Below, piece by piece: positions 17,607 through 27,301 of a stretch of 64,000 nt of DNA (the stretch's first letter is position 1; each line of letters begins with the position of its first letter). The translations under genes and the position numbers were made by a program. The notes beneath the pieces were generated by a model, which saw only the letters and a list, made by a program, of their open reading frames with translations, was not told the DNA's origin and made no database searches. Source of the DNA: Peptococcaceae bacterium SCADC1_2_3 (GTDB lineage: Bacteria; Bacillota; Desulfotomaculia; Desulfotomaculales; Nap2-2B); NCBI GenBank assembly GCA_000681355.2, contig JJNX02000001.1, positions 55,611-119,610 of the forward strand, in the 5' to 3' direction.

Positions 17607-17891
17607 GTGACGAAACTCGAACTGATAAGAGAAATATCCTCTAAGGCCGATATAACCCAAAAGGTGGCCGGGCGGGTTATTGACGCAATGTTAGAAGTAA
17701 TTCAGGAAGCAGCCGGCAGGGGAGATAATGTCCGTATCCTTGGCTTTGGCGCATTTTTGGTTCGCCAGCGGGCTGAGCGCCAGGGAAGAAATATAAGAAC
17801 CGGGGAAGCCATTACCATTCCGGCTAAAAAAGTGGTGGTCTTTAAGCCGGGAAAGAACCTACGGGAAGCCGTAAACCGAAATGAAGATTGA
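17607..17891 (+). CDS. hup: HU-family DNA-binding protein
   Basis: A 94-residue HU/IHF-type histone-like protein that bends and compacts DNA. It shows the dimerisation helices (TKLELIREISSKADITQKVA), the LGFGAFLVRQRAERQGRN arm base, a TGEAITIPAKKVVVFKPGK arm and a terminal LREAVN helix. GTG 17607 follows AAGGAGGG with good spacing. It is transcribed away from rel, inside the accessory segment, so it may be element-borne rather than the only HU of the cell. No partner is evident beyond the Cys/His gene 106 bases downstream. Confidence 0.93.
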   Translation: MTKLELIREISSKADITQKVAGRVIDAMLEVIQEAAGRGDNVRILGFGAFLVRQRAERQGRNIRTGEAITIPAKKVVVFKPGKNLREAVNRNED

Positions 17892-17997
17892 TTTTACAAA
17901 GAAAGAATATAAAGCATCCGGAACCCATAAGGCAAGCCCTTTGAAGAAGTCAGTTTAGTCAGTAAAGAAAGCAAGTCAACGGGAAAGAGGAAAAAAC

Positions 17998-18342
17998 ATG
18001 AATAGGTGCAGCTTGCGTTCGTGTGTCCATTTTACAACAGAAGCATTAAAAGGATGCTGTAGTTTGGGTTTAAGTTATACTTATCCCGAAAAAACGCCTT
18101 GTATAAGCTACAAGCCCAGGGAGAACGCTCAAGCCAGCCGATTGCCTTGTTGGTATACGGGCAATATCCAGCGTAAGCCAAAGCCTTACTGTAATTTGCA
18201 TTCTTGCGCCCACTTCTACCAGGTGCATTATCACCAGCGTTGTCGTCTAGGTCTGCAGCGGAAAAGCAAAAAGGAGATTTGCAGGCATTACCAGCTAAAA
18301 GATAGCTCGAAACAATTTCCAAAATGGTATAAGCCGGATTAA
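17998..18342 (+). CDS. Small protein with a duplicated Cys/His motif
   Basis: A 114-residue hypothetical protein in which one module of about 38 residues occurs twice. Each copy follows C-x-L-x-S-C-x-H-F, then a C-x-L-G-L, then a further Cys and a Tyr. Copy one starts at CSLRSCVHF near residue 4, copy two at CNLHSCAHF near residue 65. The internal repeat argues that the frame is real. The spacing of Cys and His suggests metal binding, but I know no named family. Translation may start at ATG 17998 after AAAGAGG. It lies downstream of HU and could be cotranscribed with it. Confidence 0.6.
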   Translation: MNRCSLRSCVHFTTEALKGCCSLGLSYTYPEKTPCISYKPRENAQASRLPCWYTGNIQRKPKPYCNLHSCAHFYQVHYHQRCRLGLQRKSKKEICRHYQLKDSSKQFPKWYKPD

Positions 18343-18437
18343 GTACCCGGTCTTTTTCTTTCATTATTATAATAGACTTAAATCTGGTAAATTAAAAAGC
18401 AGGGGGATTGAAATAATCGGTATTAGCTGGTTAAATT

Positions 18438-18923
18438 ATGCTAATGAAACTAATTCTACTTTTAACCTCAATTTTCGGTATAATTTGTCAGCTACTATAT
18501 TGGTCTCGCTTGCCCGAAAAAGTTGCCACTCATTTTGACGCCAAGGGTCTCCCAAATGGCTGGATGTTGAATGAATCTAATTTTATTTTTTCAAGTGTCA
18601 TATTGGTCTTTATAACATCAGTATTCCTATTAACCCCATTTTTATTAAAAAAATGCCCAACAAAATGGATTAACTTTCCTAAAAAAGATTATTGGTTAGC
18701 GCCCGAGAGAAAAGAGAGTTCCATTCTAATAATTTCAAATTGGATGTACTTCATTGGTTTGGCAACAAACATTTTCTTAATAATCATCTTCCATTTGGCC
18801 TATATAGCAAATACTACAAATCCAGTAAAATTAAACAATGACTTATTCTTTCCTGTACTGATAATTTATCTTTTGATCTCTATAGGGTGGGGCATCACGT
18901 TACATATTCGTTTTAACAAATAA
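18438..18923 (+). CDS. DUF1648 domain membrane protein
   Basis: A 161-residue protein with four hydrophobic segments. The first (LILLLTSIFGIICQLLYW) is followed by the DUF1648 signature LPEKVATHFDAKGLPNGW. DUF1648 is the N-terminal part of SdpI-type immunity/signal proteins; here the rest of SdpI is absent. The function is unknown. No strong ribosome site is visible; two Met codons are available at the start. A hairpin terminator follows at 18944-18975. Base composition is AT-rich, like its surroundings. Confidence 0.75.
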   Translation: MLMKLILLLTSIFGIICQLLYWSRLPEKVATHFDAKGLPNGWMLNESNFIFSSVILVFITSVFLLTPFLLKKCPTKWINFPKKDYWLAPERKESSILIISNWMYFIGLATNIFLIIIFHLAYIANTTNPVKLNNDLFFPVLIIYLLISIGWGITLHIRFNK

Positions 18924-18943
18924 GGTGGTTAACTTTGTCAAGA

Positions 18944-18975
18944 CATTTTTTCGCCTTTATATAAGGTGAATTTTA
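18944..18975 (+). terminator. Hairpin terminator after the DUF1648 gene
   Basis: An eight-base stem with one G-T pair (TTCGCCTT at 18950-18957 and AAGGTGAA at 18963-18970) is flanked by T runs on both sides (TTTTTT before, TTTTAT after). It separates the plus-strand DUF1648 gene from the convergent minus-strand methyltransferase remnant and may work in both directions. Confidence 0.65.
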
Positions 18976-19030
18976 TCCCCCCAATCTAATTGTTTTAATC
19001 CCATAATATCCTATTATACGTGGTTGGATT

Positions 19031-21051
19031 TTAGCTCACTTCATAAACCTTGAGCACCTCGTCGCCGTAGTGGTTGATGACTTTGATGGCAATCTTCCCG
19101 GTTTTGGGTACGTCAAAGGGGTGACTCACGGTGGAATAAAGTGAGGACCAGGCGGCTTCGTCAATTTCGGCTTTGAGTGCTCTTTTCAATTTCTCGTAAG
19201 GTTCGTCAGCACTGGTGAAGTAAGCGTGACGGACAAAGAAGCTTTCCTCGTTATAGTCAGTATCTATGAACCAGCAGGCAATATCGTTAGTGGAACTGCT
19301 GCGAATCTGCCCGGTAGTCGGGTCATACACATCCACACCTCTTATCTCCACCACCACCTTGCCATCATCCCGCTTTCTGATATCAACATCAGGCTCGCCG
19401 AAGACCATAAAGAGATTCCCGGCGCCGGTTGTCTTCAAAAGTTCATCACCCATAGATAAGTCGGGGTTCATGCGGGTTATCAGAACGGTAAGCTTGCCGT
19501 AGCGCCTGGCTTCTTCGGAAACATGCGGGTCAAAGGCAAAGCCGCAGACTATCAGCAGGTCAAAACCCACTCCTTTGACCGCTTCCTTAGCCGCTTCTTT
19601 GACCAGTTCTGCACCCACAGTGCCATGCTCAGGGCCGATGCAGATTGCCACCCGGCGGGTAGTGCCATCTTTTTCGGTATATTCTCCTGCCGCATGCAGC
19701 CATTCGCCGGCATAAGGATCAAGCCAATCAAACTTGAGACGTTCGTTTTTGATGGTGTTCTGCACCCCAGCCTTTCTTAGGTTATCCAAAATCATGGTTT
19801 CGAACTGACCTGCCCCAGCCTCTTTTTGAGCCTCTACCTCAGCAGTTGGGCGTTCTTCATCTGAGGCAATGACACGGTGCGGTGACAGGCTCTCTACGGT
19901 GAAGGGACCGGTCACGCGGATACGCTTGTTGTCCTCGGAGGGTTGGTCATAAAGAGTTTCTGTTTCGGCATAGTGGGCTATAGCTTTGTCAATCTCTTCC
20001 TGTCGTTTGCGACGGTATTCCCACCATTGACGGTGCAATTCCCCGGCCTGTGCGGGCCACTTCTGGTCGGGCTCACGGGAAATCTGCCATTCCTCGTATG
20101 ATTGCTTAAGAAGTTCGTTGATCTTTTTCCGTAAAGGTTCCAGCTTCTCCTGCCATTTGGAATGGATGCCGTCGATATCAGGATTGTTGGCAATGGATTT
20201 TAACGTCAGATGGGGAACCCGCTTGTAAACAAATCCCTTTTTGATGTCGCCGTCCGTCTTATTTTCTGGAAAGAGATAATACTCACAAAATTCTCACTCC
20301 CAAACACTTCGTCCATCAGGCACCGCACCAAATGTACGTTCTCATCGCCAATCTGGACAAAGATACTGCCGGTCTCGGTGAGTAAATCCCTGGCTACCAC
20401 CAGTCTATCACGCAGGTAGGAAAGGTAAGAGTGAATTCCCAGTTTCCAGGTATCTCTAAACGCTTTAATCTGCTCAGGCTGACGGGTGGCGTCTTCAGCT
20501 TTGCCATCTTTTACATCCCGCTTGCGGGTACTGACCTGCCAGTTGGAGGCAAACTTGATACCGTATGGCGGGTCAATGTAAATCATCTGTACCTTGCCCT
20601 TTAATCCCTCTTTCTCAGCCAGGGAAGTCATCACCAGAAGTGAATCTCCCAGGATCAAGCGATTAGCCCAATTTTGCTCATGCTGATAGAACTCGATAAG
20701 CTCTTCAAAATCAATACCGTTAAAGTCGGCAAATAGCTGCATCTGCGGCTCAGGCCTTTTCTTTTTGGCCTGCGCGCGTACTTCTTCGATAATATACTTG
20801 GGATGTATTTTCTCCTGAATATAGATAGGTACCGCCGGGACTTCCAGATCTGCTGAATCCTGCTTGTCCTTACCCTTCCAGACCAATTGCGGGTCAAGAG
20901 AAGGGTCTCTTGGGTAGAGGACAGTCTTGGGCTTCGCCTCATCTTCAGCCACGAAGTCACGCAGTTCTTCGGTTGGGATGTTAGCCCGCCTGTCCTTCTT
21001 ATGCACAGTGGTCTCGATATGTGTCGAACTTTTGCTTTTGTCATATCCCAT
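19031..21051 (-). pseudogene. mod: Type III modification methyltransferase (mod) with central deletion
   Basis: The N-terminal 265 residues from ATG 21051 contain the catalytic DPPY (MIYIDPPYG) and end after NFVSIISFQK. Beyond about 20255-20265 the frame changes. Downstream sequence in the new frame (GDIKKGFVYKRVPHLTLKS, then about 400 residues to 19031) is the C-terminal part of the same family. Full-length relatives are about 900-1000 residues, so several hundred residues holding the target-recognition domain and the SAM-binding FxGxG motif appear lost. The first frame therefore ends with about 13 unrelated residues and a stop. The gene follows res by 36 bases. Without Mod, a Type III endonuclease cannot recognise DNA, so the system should be inactive. 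Confidence 0.85.
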
Positions 21052-21087
21052 AGTTATTTATCCTCCACGTTAGTATACATCCCGCTT

Positions 21088-24054
21088 TTAAAGCATGCCC
21101 CGAATGGTATTTTTGGCGTCCCAAGGGTCTGATATTTCCAGGAAAGCCCATCGCCCAAAGCCGCCGTGATTATTCACCGCGGGCAACCAAAGATTACGGG
21201 CAGTAGATACTTTGGCTACCTTATCTTTTCTCTTCTCGCCGGTGACTTCAATAATCAAGTTCAGCGGGTCATCGGCCCCATCCCGGACCTGCACCAGAAA
21301 GTCGGGAATGTAATTCTTCTCTTCGCCGTTCAGCGTGTAAGGAATGGTAAAGCCTAAGTTGTGATTTTTAACATAGCAGACCACTTCGCCCATTTCCTCT
21401 AGGGCCTGGGCCATCTTCTGCTCCCATGACCCGGTATCAGCTACTACATGAGAAATATGGCATTTGGCCGGGTCTGCCGGATAGACTGGACGGGTGGTAT
21501 CAAAGTCTACATATTGGGTAGAACCTATGTAATCATACGGTCTCAGGATGGGTTTCAAGTATTTAGGACCTTCCTCGGAAGCAATGATCGCGTTGTAAAT
21601 GCGGTCGGCGGTATCATGGGCTAACTCTTTGAGCAGAAGCATCTGGATGAAGGTATTGTCCTTTAAGGTAACGCATTGGACTAACCATCGCCTGGTAATG
21701 TCGAGCAGTTGCGGAAATAACCATTGTTTCAAATTGCCGCCGTCATCGCGGAAGTATTTCTCCAGAGTGAGCTTAGCCAGAAGGAAAACGACTTCTTGCT
21801 CCCGGTGGTTTTCTAGATTATAGAGTGTGTGCAGGCTGGTTTCTCCAATAATAGGTGCATTTTCGGTTTTAGTGGGAACATCGAAGGTGGAGATTGCCAT
21901 TTGGGAATCCTCTGTGAAGTGGACTGTCAAACGTTCCCCGGGGAGGTCATAACGGTAGCCTACCAGGCGAGGAAATGTTATCTCGCAGGCAATGCGCTCT
22001 TCCAGAGCTCGCACGCGGGTAGGCATGGGGCCAGGCTTTGGGTCAGTTGCGGAACCGGAGCAGGGAATAAAGGAAAATGGCACGCCATATACTTCGGCGT
22101 ATTCAGGTTCAAAGAAACCCTGTGCGTTAGCGACATAGCTCATACGACGCAAGCCGCGCCCCACTACCTGTTCACAGAGCAATTGCGTTCCAAATGCACG
22201 CACCCCCATGATGTGGGTAACGGTATTGGCATCCCACCCCTCGGTTAACATTGAGACTGATACTACACACTTGATGCTTTCCCCCAGTTTCCCCGGTTTA
22301 CCTACGGTATTCATCACTTCGCGTAAAAGGTCTTCGTCAGTCAGTTTGCCGGCATCACGCCCCGGGAAGCGGATGCGATATTCAGTCTTAAACTCTTCAA
22401 CAGCAAGGGCGGCGATTTTCTTGAATTCCCTGCTCATAGCCTCGCCGGATTCAAGTTGTTCGCTGTCAATAAGAATAGTGTTCGGCCGGGGTAGCCAATG
22501 ACCATTGCCGTCGTCGTTGCGGAAGATTGAAAGCTCGCCGGGAAAAATAACAGCAGCACCGTCTGGCAAAGACTTTTCCCACCCTGAAATGTAATCATAG
22601 ACCAGCTTAGAGACATTGGTATTATTGCAGACGACTATAAAAACCGGTGGAGTCAAACCTTTGGCCCGGGCTTCCACGTTTTGTTCCCACTGGCGGTAAT
22701 ATTTTTCGTAGTTACCGTAAAGACTTTGGAGAGCCCCTTCCAATTCCACCGGTAGTTTTGGTTCCCCACCGCTTTCGTCCTTCGTGCCACGTCCTTTTTT
22801 CGGCAAATGTTCTCGTATGCGAAGCCAGATGTTGCGGTAGGTGGGTTGTTCTCCTTGCATAGAGTCATCAGCAACAGGCACCCGGGGCACTTTTACAATG
22901 CCGCATTCAATGGCGTCTATAAGCGAGAAGTCGGAGACCACCCAGGGGAAAAGGGTGGCTTCGGGATAACCTGACCCCCGTAGAAAGAATGGCGTAGCCG
23001 AGAGGTCGTAGATTACCTTGAGGCCGATTTTCTTCTTTACCGCCTCCAATCCGGAAATCCAAACACGGGCTTCCTCCTCGCGCTTTTCAGCCTCTTTTCG
23101 TTCGTCACCAACTAGCTTAGCATCCTCACCGCCAACACGCCGGCGGTAGCAGTGATGTGCCTCATCGTTAATGACAATGATGTTCTTCTTATTTCCCATT
23201 TCCCGGCAGACCCGGCGGACCATCTGGTCTGGTGTCTCAGTAAACGAGTTAGTTTTGCCCTGCGTCAGAATATTCTTGGTAAGTTTTCCGGCATTGCCAA
23301 GTTCCCGTAGCTTGAAGGCGTGGAAGTTGATAATCATGATTTTTGCTTTACCCAGTTCTGCCATCCACTCTGCAGGGAGAATATCCCGCTCATGGTAATA
23401 GTTCTGGGGGTCATTGGGCAGCAGTACACGCAACCGGTCACGGATAGTAATCCCCGGTGTGACGATTAGGAAAGTATCGGTAAATCGTGCATCCTGTGTG
23501 TTGGCCAGTTTGTTCAATACATGCCAGGCAATGAGCATAGCCATGACTACGGTCTTGCCACTGCCGGTGGCCATCTTAAAGGCAATACGGAAGAGAGCGG
23601 GGTTGGCATCCTCATTAAAACGCCGTAAGCTGTTTTCAATCCATGAATCGCCGTATTTATTAGCCACCTCGGTGAGATAGATAATAGTCTCCAGTGCCTC
23701 AATTTGGCAGAAGAATAATTTGCGTTCCCGCTCTGGGTTGGTCCAGTATTCCAAAAGGCGGCGAGTCGTCTTTGTGATTCCTTGATAGTTGCCTTTTCGC
23801 CACAGAGATACCCTGGAGCGGATTTGATTGATGAAAATGTTTTCCTCAATACGATCTCTGGTCCACTCCGTATCGAAGGCTAACTGAGTAGCCTTCCCCT
23901 TTTTCCTGGTTTGGGCAATAGGAATGAAATATGAGCTTACCCGCCGGTCCTTGGCAATTTCATTAGTAATGCCCTCATCAGAAAAGCGGAAATGTCGTTT
24001 CGGCTCCTCGAATGGTGAATTGAGGATGGGATTTTCGATAATAATCTGTTTCAT
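21088..24054 (-). CDS. res: Type III restriction endonuclease subunit Res
   Basis: A 988-residue SF2 helicase-nuclease. Walker A is MATGSGKTVVMAMLIAWH near residue 160, the Walker B box is INDEAHHCYRRR, and helicase motifs V-VI are visible as LTEGWDANTVTHIMGVRAFG and CEQVVGRGLRRM. The C-terminal PD-(D/E)xK nuclease appears as YIPDFLVQ, then LIIEVTGEKR. The frame is complete and lacks obvious lesions. It is transcribed before the deleted mod gene (res-mod order). The protein may be made but should have no specificity subunit unless another Mod exists in the genome. Confidence 0.9.
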   Translation of the reverse strand: MKQIIIENPILNSPFEEPKRHFRFSDEGITNEIAKDRRVSSYFIPIAQTRKKGKATQLAFDTEWTRDRIEENIFINQIRSRVSLWRKGNYQGITKTTRRLLEYWTNPERERKLFFCQIEALETIIYLTEVANKYGDSWIENSLRRFNEDANPALFRIAFKMATGSGKTVVMAMLIAWHVLNKLANTQDARFTDTFLIVTPGITIRDRLRVLLPNDPQNYYHERDILPAEWMAELGKAKIMIINFHAFKLRELGNAGKLTKNILTQGKTNSFTETPDQMVRRVCREMGNKKNIIVINDEAHHCYRRRVGGEDAKLVGDERKEAEKREEEARVWISGLEAVKKKIGLKVIYDLSATPFFLRGSGYPEATLFPWVVSDFSLIDAIECGIVKVPRVPVADDSMQGEQPTYRNIWLRIREHLPKKGRGTKDESGGEPKLPVELEGALQSLYGNYEKYYRQWEQNVEARAKGLTPPVFIVVCNNTNVSKLVYDYISGWEKSLPDGAAVIFPGELSIFRNDDGNGHWLPRPNTILIDSEQLESGEAMSREFKKIAALAVEEFKTEYRIRFPGRDAGKLTDEDLLREVMNTVGKPGKLGESIKCVVSVSMLTEGWDANTVTHIMGVRAFGTQLLCEQVVGRGLRRMSYVANAQGFFEPEYAEVYGVPFSFIPCSGSATDPKPGPMPTRVRALEERIACEITFPRLVGYRYDLPGERLTVHFTEDSQMAISTFDVPTKTENAPIIGETSLHTLYNLENHREQEVVFLLAKLTLEKYFRDDGGNLKQWLFPQLLDITRRWLVQCVTLKDNTFIQMLLLKELAHDTADRIYNAIIASEEGPKYLKPILRPYDYIGSTQYVDFDTTRPVYPADPAKCHISHVVADTGSWEQKMAQALEEMGEVVCYVKNHNLGFTIPYTLNGEEKNYIPDFLVQVRDGADDPLNLIIEVTGEKRKDKVAKVSTARNLWLPAVNNHGGFGRWAFLEISDPWDAKNTIRGML

Positions 24055-24150
24055 GGGTGATTTCTCCCCTAGAAGTGGCCGGATACCTTCGCAATCAGCT
24101 TTTGAATTTTTCTTAGTTTACTATTTCTACAGCTTCTCTCTTTTATTTTA

Positions 24151-27100
24151 TCATAAATCATCTGTACAGTTACTGTAAAATATTAAGTCGGTCAGGGGCA
24201 GGGCTAATGCCTGTTCCTGCCAGGCTATAACTTCCTTTTTAAGCTGCTGGGTATAACAAAAAGTGGTTGAATCCAATAAAGCCAGTTTTTTAGCCGGCGC
24301 CGGCAATAATTCAATTTTTAAATCTAGCCTTTGTTTTGAAAAGTTTATTAAACCAAGTTCGGCTAAAATACGCAGGCTTATTTGCATGGTAAGCTCGTTT
24401 ACCCCGGTTAAGCCGGCCGCTCGTAAAATTTTAACTGTCTGATTAAAAAAAGAGGTTTCCTTCATGGCGATATTATTTTTGTTTTGTTGTTTTAAGAGAA
24501 AAAGATATAATTTAGCTAAACAATCCCTTTCAGGGGCCAAAAATTCCAGATGTTTACGGGCAGTCAAGCAATCCTGCCGCCCAAAAAACAAATAAACTGC
24601 CTTTGCCTTGCCCAAAGAAGCAACATTTATTGCTCCTTGCCAGGATTGGTAATGAAAGGGGAGGTGAAAAATAACCACCTGCTCCCATTCCCTGGTTAAA
24701 AAAAGAGGGGCAATTTGCGGGGTGGTAGCTAAAAACTTAAGCTTTCCGGCGGTAAACAAATTAAATACGGCTTTTTTTTCAGCGTAAGGCAAATAAAGAT
24801 GATAAAACGCCAGTTTATCATTATCTTGGGGGTTAACCTGACGGAGATAAAAAGCAAGTTCTACTGTTTGGTAGGGGCAACTAACTAATATTAGGGTTTG
24901 CTTATTATTTAGCAATAGTTTAGTTAACCGGTCAAAACGGTTGACTTTTTGGCGCCAGTCAATAAACGTTAAGGAACTTTTTTCCGTACAGGCAGGGAAA
25001 CCGGTTAAAGAAAAAATGTTCTCTTCATTCTTTTTTACGACGTTCTTGTAAGTTCTGATTTTTTGATGGATGAATTCAGGTAAAAAAAAGAAATGTCTTT
25101 TGATATTTCTTAGGCGGAGAGCTTTATTTTCCAGGCCGGTTTGGCGGGCTTCTTGACGAGGAGGAAAATTATACTTACTACTGGCCAGGTGGGCAACATC
25201 AAAACTAGGTTTAAAATCTTCAATCTGTAATTGTACCTGAACTTGATTGTTCCATTCATTGAGAAAAGGGGTAAAAATAAAAGCCATCTTGTCGGTCGTC
25301 GGCTGTTGGTCATTGGTTGTTGGTCGTTGGTCGTCGGTCGTCGGTAGCTGATTAACGGTCGTTGGTGGTTGGTGGTTGGTGGGCTCAGTTTTAGACCAGT
25401 TAAAAATAATTCCTTCTTTTTTGGTTCCGTCCTCGACAACGGTAAGCCGCAAGTGCTTTTTTCCCTTTCCCACCGTATAAGAATTTAGCACGGAAGCTTC
25501 CAGGCAAGCCATTAAGGGCCTGGGATTGCTATAACCAAAGGGAGCCAATCTTTCTATCTCCTGGACTACCTCGAAGGAAACATCCGGTAAAGAAACAATC
25601 ATTTCACATTCCAGTTTAGGCGTTAAATCTTCCTTGGTTAAAGTATGGGCAGCATAATTTTGCACGGCCTGCCGAAAATCTTCAATCTGGGTGGCGGGCA
25701 AAGAAAAACCTGCTGCACCTACGTGACCCCCAAAAGAGGTCAAGTATTGTCCGGCATTTTTTAAAGCCGAATATATATCAAATCCAGGTATACTTCGTGC
25801 CGAGCCCTTTCCTAAATCCTGGTCACGGACAATTAAAAAAACCGGCCGGTAGAATAATTCAGCCAGACGCGAGGCAACAATACCAATCACCCCTAAGTGC
25901 CAGGCTGGTGAATCCAGAATAATAACTTTTTCTTGGGCCAAATCAGTAGGACAGGCTCGTAGGGTAGGCATCCTGCCTGCCCGAAGCCTGTCCGTAGTAG
26001 GGTAGGCATCCTGCCTGCCCGAAGCCTCAAGCATAGCCAAAGCTTCTTGATAGATTTTACTTTCAAGTGCCTGACGTTCCTGATTTTTTTTATCTAGTTC
26101 CCGGGCCAGGACCATAGCCTGGGTAAAATTTTCGCTGGTTAACAAGTCTGCACTTAAGGAAGCGTCATTCATCCGTCCCGCCGCATTTAGGCGGGGAACA
26201 AGAGCAAAACTTACCTTCTTTGCGTCTAGCTGTTTTTGCCGGTTTAAACCACAAACTTCAATCAGCGCTAACAAACCAGGCCGGCTGGTTTTAGCCAATT
26301 GTACCAAACCATGCTTTACTAAAATACGATTTTCACCGGTCAAAGGCACCACGTCAGCAATAGTGCCCAGGCAGACTAAATCCAGGTAGCTTGCCAGTTC
26401 GGTCGTCGGTCGTCGGTCGTCGGTCGTCGGTAGCTGATTTTCGGTCGTCAGTCGTTGGTTGCAAGACTCTTCGAGTCCCCTTGACGACTGATGACTGAAG
26501 TCTGACGATTTAATTGCCCCCTGATGACTGATGTCTGAAGTCTGACGACTGTATAGCGCCTGAGCCAGTTTAAAGACCACCCCTACGCCGGCTAAATCAC
26601 AAAAAGGATAACCGCCGCGCTTAGGATTAATTACCGCTAGCGCCGGCGGTAAAACTTCCGGCAGTTGGTGATGATCGGTAATAATTATATCCGGGCCACC
26701 GTTGGCATTTGCTTCAGCAACCACGTCAAACGCGCTAATACCACAATCTACAGTAATTACCAGCTTAACCCCGGCTGCCCTGCCCTCCCGGATAGCTTGA
26801 GGATTAACACCATAACCATCTTTAAGCCGGTTGGGGAGGTAATAGCTAACTTTAGCTCCCATATTTTCTAAAATTGACCGCAGTAAAACAGTGCTTGTTA
26901 CTCCATCAACATCATAATCACCGTGAATAAGAACTTTCTCCTGGTGTTTACAAGCAAAAAGAATTCTTTCTACCGCTTTATCCATATCAGGAAGTAAAAA
27001 TGGGTCGTGTAACTGGTTTAAATCGCTACTTAAAAAAAGTCTGGCTTCGTCACAGGTTAAAATGCCACGGTTTAATAAAAGTTGAGCCGTAACCGGAAAA

Positions 27101-27174
27101 ATATTTAATTCGTGGGCTAAAATCTGCTGTTGAGTATAATCAGAAGGCTTAACCTGCCATTTTTTAAAAGTCAT
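24151..27174 (-). CDS. recJ: Single-stranded-DNA exonuclease RecJ with repeat-derived insertions
   Basis: A 1007-residue 5'-3' ssDNA exonuclease for recombination and mismatch repair. DHH motifs are visible: HGDYDVDGVTSTVLL, TVDCGISA, ITDHHQLPEV, and the DHHA1 part (NAAGRMND, SRSIPGFDIY-type and GGHVGAAGFSL). An OB-fold and a long C-terminal extension, common in clostridial RecJ, follow. Three stretches encode low-complexity, Thr/Pro/Arg-rich peptide matching dispersed DNA repeats: genomic 26400-26551 (after the ALYSRQ region), 25959-26027 and 25291-25383. They keep the frame and fall between conserved blocks, so the enzyme may remain active. recJ is normally next to rel in this lineage. Confidence 0.93.
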   Translation of the reverse strand: MTFKKWQVKPSDYTQQQILAHELNIFPVTAQLLLNRGILTCDEARLFLSSDLNQLHDPFLLPDMDKAVERILFACKHQEKVLIHGDYDVDGVTSTVLLRSILENMGAKVSYYLPNRLKDGYGVNPQAIREGRAAGVKLVITVDCGISAFDVVAEANANGGPDIIITDHHQLPEVLPPALAVINPKRGGYPFCDLAGVGVVFKLAQALYSRQTSDISHQGAIKSSDFSHQSSRGLEESCNQRLTTENQLPTTDDRRPTTELASYLDLVCLGTIADVVPLTGENRILVKHGLVQLAKTSRPGLLALIEVCGLNRQKQLDAKKVSFALVPRLNAAGRMNDASLSADLLTSENFTQAMVLARELDKKNQERQALESKIYQEALAMLEASGRQDAYPTTDRLRAGRMPTLRACPTDLAQEKVIILDSPAWHLGVIGIVASRLAELFYRPVFLIVRDQDLGKGSARSIPGFDIYSALKNAGQYLTSFGGHVGAAGFSLPATQIEDFRQAVQNYAAHTLTKEDLTPKLECEMIVSLPDVSFEVVQEIERLAPFGYSNPRPLMACLEASVLNSYTVGKGKKHLRLTVVEDGTKKEGIIFNWSKTEPTNHQPPTTVNQLPTTDDQRPTTNDQQPTTDKMAFIFTPFLNEWNNQVQVQLQIEDFKPSFDVAHLASSKYNFPPRQEARQTGLENKALRLRNIKRHFFFLPEFIHQKIRTYKNVVKKNEENIFSLTGFPACTEKSSLTFIDWRQKVNRFDRLTKLLLNNKQTLILVSCPYQTVELAFYLRQVNPQDNDKLAFYHLYLPYAEKKAVFNLFTAGKLKFLATTPQIAPLFLTREWEQVVIFHLPFHYQSWQGAINVASLGKAKAVYLFFGRQDCLTARKHLEFLAPERDCLAKLYLFLLKQQNKNNIAMKETSFFNQTVKILRAAGLTGVNELTMQISLRILAELGLINFSKQRLDLKIELLPAPAKKLALLDSTTFCYTQQLKKEVIAWQEQALALPLTDLIFYSNCTDDL
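25291..25383. repeat. Family C repeat tract inside recJ
   Basis: Iterated GGTCGTCGGTCGTCGGT/GGTCGTTGG-type units. They are translated as TTVNQLPTTDDQRPTTN-like peptide between the DHHA1 and C-terminal parts of RecJ. The same units recur at 26400-26450. Confidence 0.8.
25959..26027. repeat. Family A tandem pair inside recJ
   Basis: Two identical 31-base copies (25959-25989 and 25997-26027), 38 bases apart, containing the GGCATCCTGCCTGCCCGAAG core. Because 38 is not a multiple of three, the two copies are translated in different frames, yet the overall recJ frame is preserved. Confidence 0.85.
26400..26551. repeat. Family C compound repeat inside recJ
   Basis: A tract of GGTCGTCGGTCGTCGGT units is followed by alternating GTCTGACGA and GATGACTGA(T/A)G units: GATGACTGAAGTCTGACGA near 26489-26507 and a variant GATGTCTGAAGTCTGACGA near 26530-26548. 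It is translated as a roughly 50-residue Ser/Thr/Gln-rich insertion in RecJ. Confidence 0.8.
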
Positions 27175-27190
27175 TTTTCGACTCCCAATT

Positions 27191-27226
27191 GCTTATTGGA
27201 CAGGCTGGAAGCCTGCCCTACTACTC
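27191..27226. repeat. Family A repeat, intergenic copy
   Basis: GGACAGGCTGGAAGCCTGCC and flanks, 20-40 bases upstream of the recJ start. On the other strand it reads TAGTAGGGCAGGCTTCCAGC followed by CTGTCC. It contains the inverted repeat CAGGCTGGAAGCCTG and matches the copies within recJ, the nuclease gene at 30.4 kb and cbiC. Confidence 0.8.
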
Positions 27227-27301
27227 ACTAAATAAAAAGTTACAAATTTTTAACCACTACCTATACCTATATTAGTTCTTTTAACGCAAAAAAAATCCTG
27301 C

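Noticed and set aside
25291..26551. Regular repeats in recJ suggesting a CRISPR array
   Set aside because: The units are short, contiguous or variably spaced, lie inside an open coding frame, and have no unique spacers of constant length or cas genes.
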